Shown here: one piece after another, positions 4,720-7,301 of the stretch
How positions within the stretch are numbered: the first letter of the stretch is position 1
Layout of the letters: every line of letters starts with the position of its first letter
From: Bacteroidota bacterium
GTDB taxonomy: Bacteria > Bacteroidota > Ignavibacteria > UBA10030 > UBA6906
NCBI GenBank assembly: GCA_003541875.1
Contig: DPLS01000045.1
Span: 1-7,301, forward strand
DNA: 7,301 nucleotides
Direction: 5' to 3'
The notes under the pieces: model-generated
The model's input: only the letters and a program-made list of their open reading frames with translations
The model's database searches: none
Told to the model about the DNA's origin: nothing
Made by a program: the position numbers and the translations under genes

Positions 4720-7301
4720 CTAGTAGCTCTGCAGTTCTTTGATCTTGAGTTCCGAGAGACTCTTCTTCGATAGCGCTTCGGCAAGCCGATTTGCAAGTTG
4801 AATGTTCGTCAGAAGTGGGACACCGAAATCAACGGCTTTCCTCCTGATATTGTAGTCGTTTGACAATTCAGCCTGTTGAAAACTCTTTGGGATATTAATG
4901 ACAAGATCGACTTTGCGCTGCTCAAGAAGCTCGCCAGCATTTGGCGATTGGTCTTCATCCGGCCAATGGACAACCGTTGCCTGGATGCCATCGGTCGCCA
5001 GGAACGCGGCAGTGCCCCCTGTGGCGTAGAAGTGCACCCCAATGGCGGTAAGCAGCCTTGCGCTCTTGATAAACGCTACCTTGTCTGCAAGTGGACCAGT
5101 CGAGAGCAGCACATTGCACAACGGAAACTTGAATCCGACGGAGATGAGTGCCTTGAGAAACGCCTCGTCAAAGTCATCGCCAAGACACCCCACTTCTCCT
5201 GTCGAGGCCATTTCTACGCCAACGGTCGGATCGGCCCCCTGCAATCTCGTAAACGAGAACTGTGGGGCTTTCACTCCAACATAGTCAAGATCATGCTCAG
5301 CTTTGTCGAAGGCCAGTACAGGCTCACCCATCGTCGCCCTTATGGCCTGAGTGATGAAGTTCTGTTTGTAGATCTTCGATACAAACGGAAAGCTCCGAGA
5401 CGCACGCAGGTTGCACTCGATAACCTTGACGTCGGTGCCGCGACCCAGGTACTGCACATTGAACGGTCCGGTGATATTCAGCGACCGTGCGATCTTCGCC
5501 GTGGTCTTTTTGATCTTGCGAGTGGTTTCAAGAAATGTTCGCTGTGGAGGCAAGACCAATGTCGCATCGCCCGAATGTACTCCTGCATTTTCCACGTGCT
5601 CGATCACAGCAAGAGCCACAATCTCTCCCTTGTTTGCCACCGCATCAACATCGATCTCCTTCGTATTCTCATGGAACTTGGAGACCACGACGGGATGCAG
5701 TGGTGACACCTCAACAGCCTTCGCAAGGAAGAACTTCAACTCCTCATCGTTCGTGGCAACACCCATCGCTGCACCACTCAGCACATACGAAGGCCTGAGA
5801 AGGACGGGGTACCCGATCCTGCCGGCAAACTCCGCAGCGTCTTCAAGGGAGCCGACCTCGCTCCATTCGGGCTGGTCAACATCGATCTGGTCAAGGAGCG
5901 AAGAGAACTTGTGTCGATCCTCTGCCCGGTCGATATCCAGTGGCGACGTTCCCAGGACCCGCAAGCCTGCTTCATGAAGCGAAAGGGCAAGATTGTTCGG
6001 GATCTGTCCGCCGACAGAAACGATGACACCGAGGCATCGTTCACGCTCGTAGATTTCCAGCAGTGTTTCAAGATCCAGTTGATCGAAATACAGTCGGTCA
6101 CATTCGTCGTAGTCTGTGCTGACAGTTTCAGGATTGTAGTTCACCAGGATAGACTTGTATCCAAGTTCGCGCAACGCACGCGACGCATTCACGCAGCACC
6201 AGTCAAATTCCACCGAGCTCCCGATCCGATAACTGCCGGAACCGAGCAGCAGCACATTCTTGTTGCTGTCGCATACCACATCATCGTCCTGCGCGTCATA
6301 CGTCAGGTAGAGATAATTCGTCGTGGCCGGATATTCAGCAGCAAGCGTATCGATTTGCTTGATGAACGGCCTGATGCCCTGGTTCTTTCGCAGGTTGCGC
6401 ACCATAGCCCCGTCCGTATCAAGGAGACGACCGATCTGCTTATCAGAAAACCCCGCGCGCTTAGCTTCGACTAAGAGGCTCTTCGGACATGGCCCGCCTG
6501 TGTACCCCTGGAGCTTGCGCTCAACCTCAACAATATTCTGGATCCGTTGCAAGAACCACGGATCGATGTGCGTCAGTTCATGAATGTCCTTGATCGTATA
6601 CCCTTGTCGGAAGGCTTCCGGAATTGCAAAGATCCGTTCTGTCGCTGGCCGCGCGAGATCATCGGGAAGATTCTCGAACTTCGGAGCGTTCGTGGCTACC
6701 AGACCATCAACCCCAACCTCCAGCATGCGGAGCGCCTTCTGCATGGCTTCTTCGAAGTTCCTGCCGATAGCCATCACCTCTCCCACCGATTTCATCGCCG
6801 AGCCGAGCTGCGTCGAAACATTCCTGAACTTCTTCAGATCCCACCGCGGCACTTTAACGACAATGTAGTCAAGTGCAGGTTCGAAACACGCCGTGGTTGT
6901 CTGCGTGACAGAATTCCTCAACTCTGTCAGGCTGTAGCCAAGCGCAAGCTTCGCGGCAACGTACGCAAGCGGATACCCCGTGGCTTTTGAAGCAAGCGCC
7001 GAGCTTCGACTGAGGCGTGCGTTGACTTCGATAACGCGATATTCGTTAGAGTTAGGATCGAGTGCAAATTGGATGTTGCACTCCCCCACCACCTTGAGAT
7101 GTCGGATAACCCGAAGCGAGATCTCGCGCAAGTGGTGGTAATCCTCGTTCGTCAGTGTCTGGCTTGGAGCGACGACGATACTCTCGCCCGTGTGGATTCC
7201 CAGCGGATCAAAGTTTTCCATATTACACACCGTGATACAGTTATCATAACAGTCGCGGACTACTTCATATTCCACTTCTTTCCATCCCTTGAGGGATTCT
7301 T
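4720..7301 (-). CDS. carB: Carbamoyl-phosphate synthase large subunit, C-terminal 859 residues (5' end outside window)
   Basis: The large subunit uses ammonia from the small subunit's glutaminase, bicarbonate and two ATP to make carbamoyl phosphate for arginine and pyrimidine synthesis in the cytoplasm. The visible part starts inside the first ATP-grasp domain (ESLKGWKE, then [15 protein letters not shown] and [20 protein letters not shown]). It continues through the oligomerisation domain (about 210-335 of the fragment) to the second pre-ATP-grasp domain ([17 protein letters not shown], about 350-365). The second ATP-grasp follows, with [11 protein letters not shown] near 504-514, [16 protein letters not shown] near 567-582 and [17 protein letters not shown] near 626-642. 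It ends with the allosteric MGS-like domain (about 728-845, ATGGTAAFL), to a TAG stop. E. coli CarB is 1073 residues, so about 210 N-terminal residues are missing beyond the right edge. The GTG at 7275 is an internal valine, not a start. No frameshift is seen. Several motifs match animal CAD/CPS1 better than E. coli CarB, as in many Bacteroidota. Confidence 0.97.
   Translation of the reverse strand, partial: [859 protein letters not shown]

Noticed and set aside
4876..5706. 276-codon open frame on the plus strand inside carB
   Set aside because: It is wholly antisense to a strongly conserved carB region. Its translation is rich in Arg, Cys and His without domain logic, which is typical of a shadow frame.
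5411..6474. Two overlapping plus-strand open frames of about 188 codons (5411-5977 and 5911-6474)
   Set aside because: Both lie opposite the oligomerisation and second ATP-grasp domains of CarB and show no recognisable motif, signal or ribosome binding site.
1..7301. Mobile element, CRISPR array, tRNA/rRNA, toxin-antitoxin or defence system
   Set aside because: I looked on both strands and saw no repeat array, terminal inverted repeats, transposase motifs, cloverleaf or defence-type domains. The window is explained by four ordinary genes and short gaps.

Overview
The window is about half G+C by eye and carries one strand of genes. All four clear genes, and a possible fifth at the left edge, read leftward (minus strand). 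In transcription order, from the right edge to the left, they are: the C-terminal four fifths of a carbamoyl-phosphate synthase large subunit (carB), a membrane-anchored SGNH/GDSL-like hydrolase, an acyltransferase-3 membrane protein, and a secreted family-18 glycoside hydrolase. The last ~260 bases hold a weakly supported partial reading frame that runs off the left edge.

The organism is a bacterium, probably of the Bacteroidota/Ignavibacteriota (FCB) side. The main clue is the CarB. It has motifs such as [20 protein letters not shown] and the SYVLSGAAM block, recalled as shared by animal CAD/CPS1 and many Bacteroidota CarB proteins and differing from the E. coli form ([20 protein letters not shown]). 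This is inference from remembered family sequences, not a search. No type IX secretion sorting domain is seen on the secreted glycosidase, so the assignment below domain level is tentative.

Layout: 4720-7301 carB (5' end outside the window); 4605-4719 a 115-base gap with no clear terminator or promoter but a long-range inverted repeat; 3414-4604 SGNH protein with a TTG start; 57-base gap; 2148-3356 acyltransferase; 25-base gap; 263-2122 GH18 enzyme; 1-262 mostly unexplained, with a possible partial gene.

The three genes after carB form a tight same-strand cluster with a cell-envelope theme: an integral-membrane O-acyl carrier/transferase, an anchored extracytoplasmic SGNH domain, and an exported chitinase-like enzyme with an Ig-like module and a terminal beta-sandwich. 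AT3 and SGNH domains are known partners, often fused, in O-acylation of surface polysaccharides. A two-gene split version of that pair is the most reasonable reading. Its link to the GH18 enzyme (a shared N-acetylglucosamine-containing polymer) is speculation from neighbourhood. I found no mobile element, tRNA, rRNA, CRISPR array or convincing novel system.
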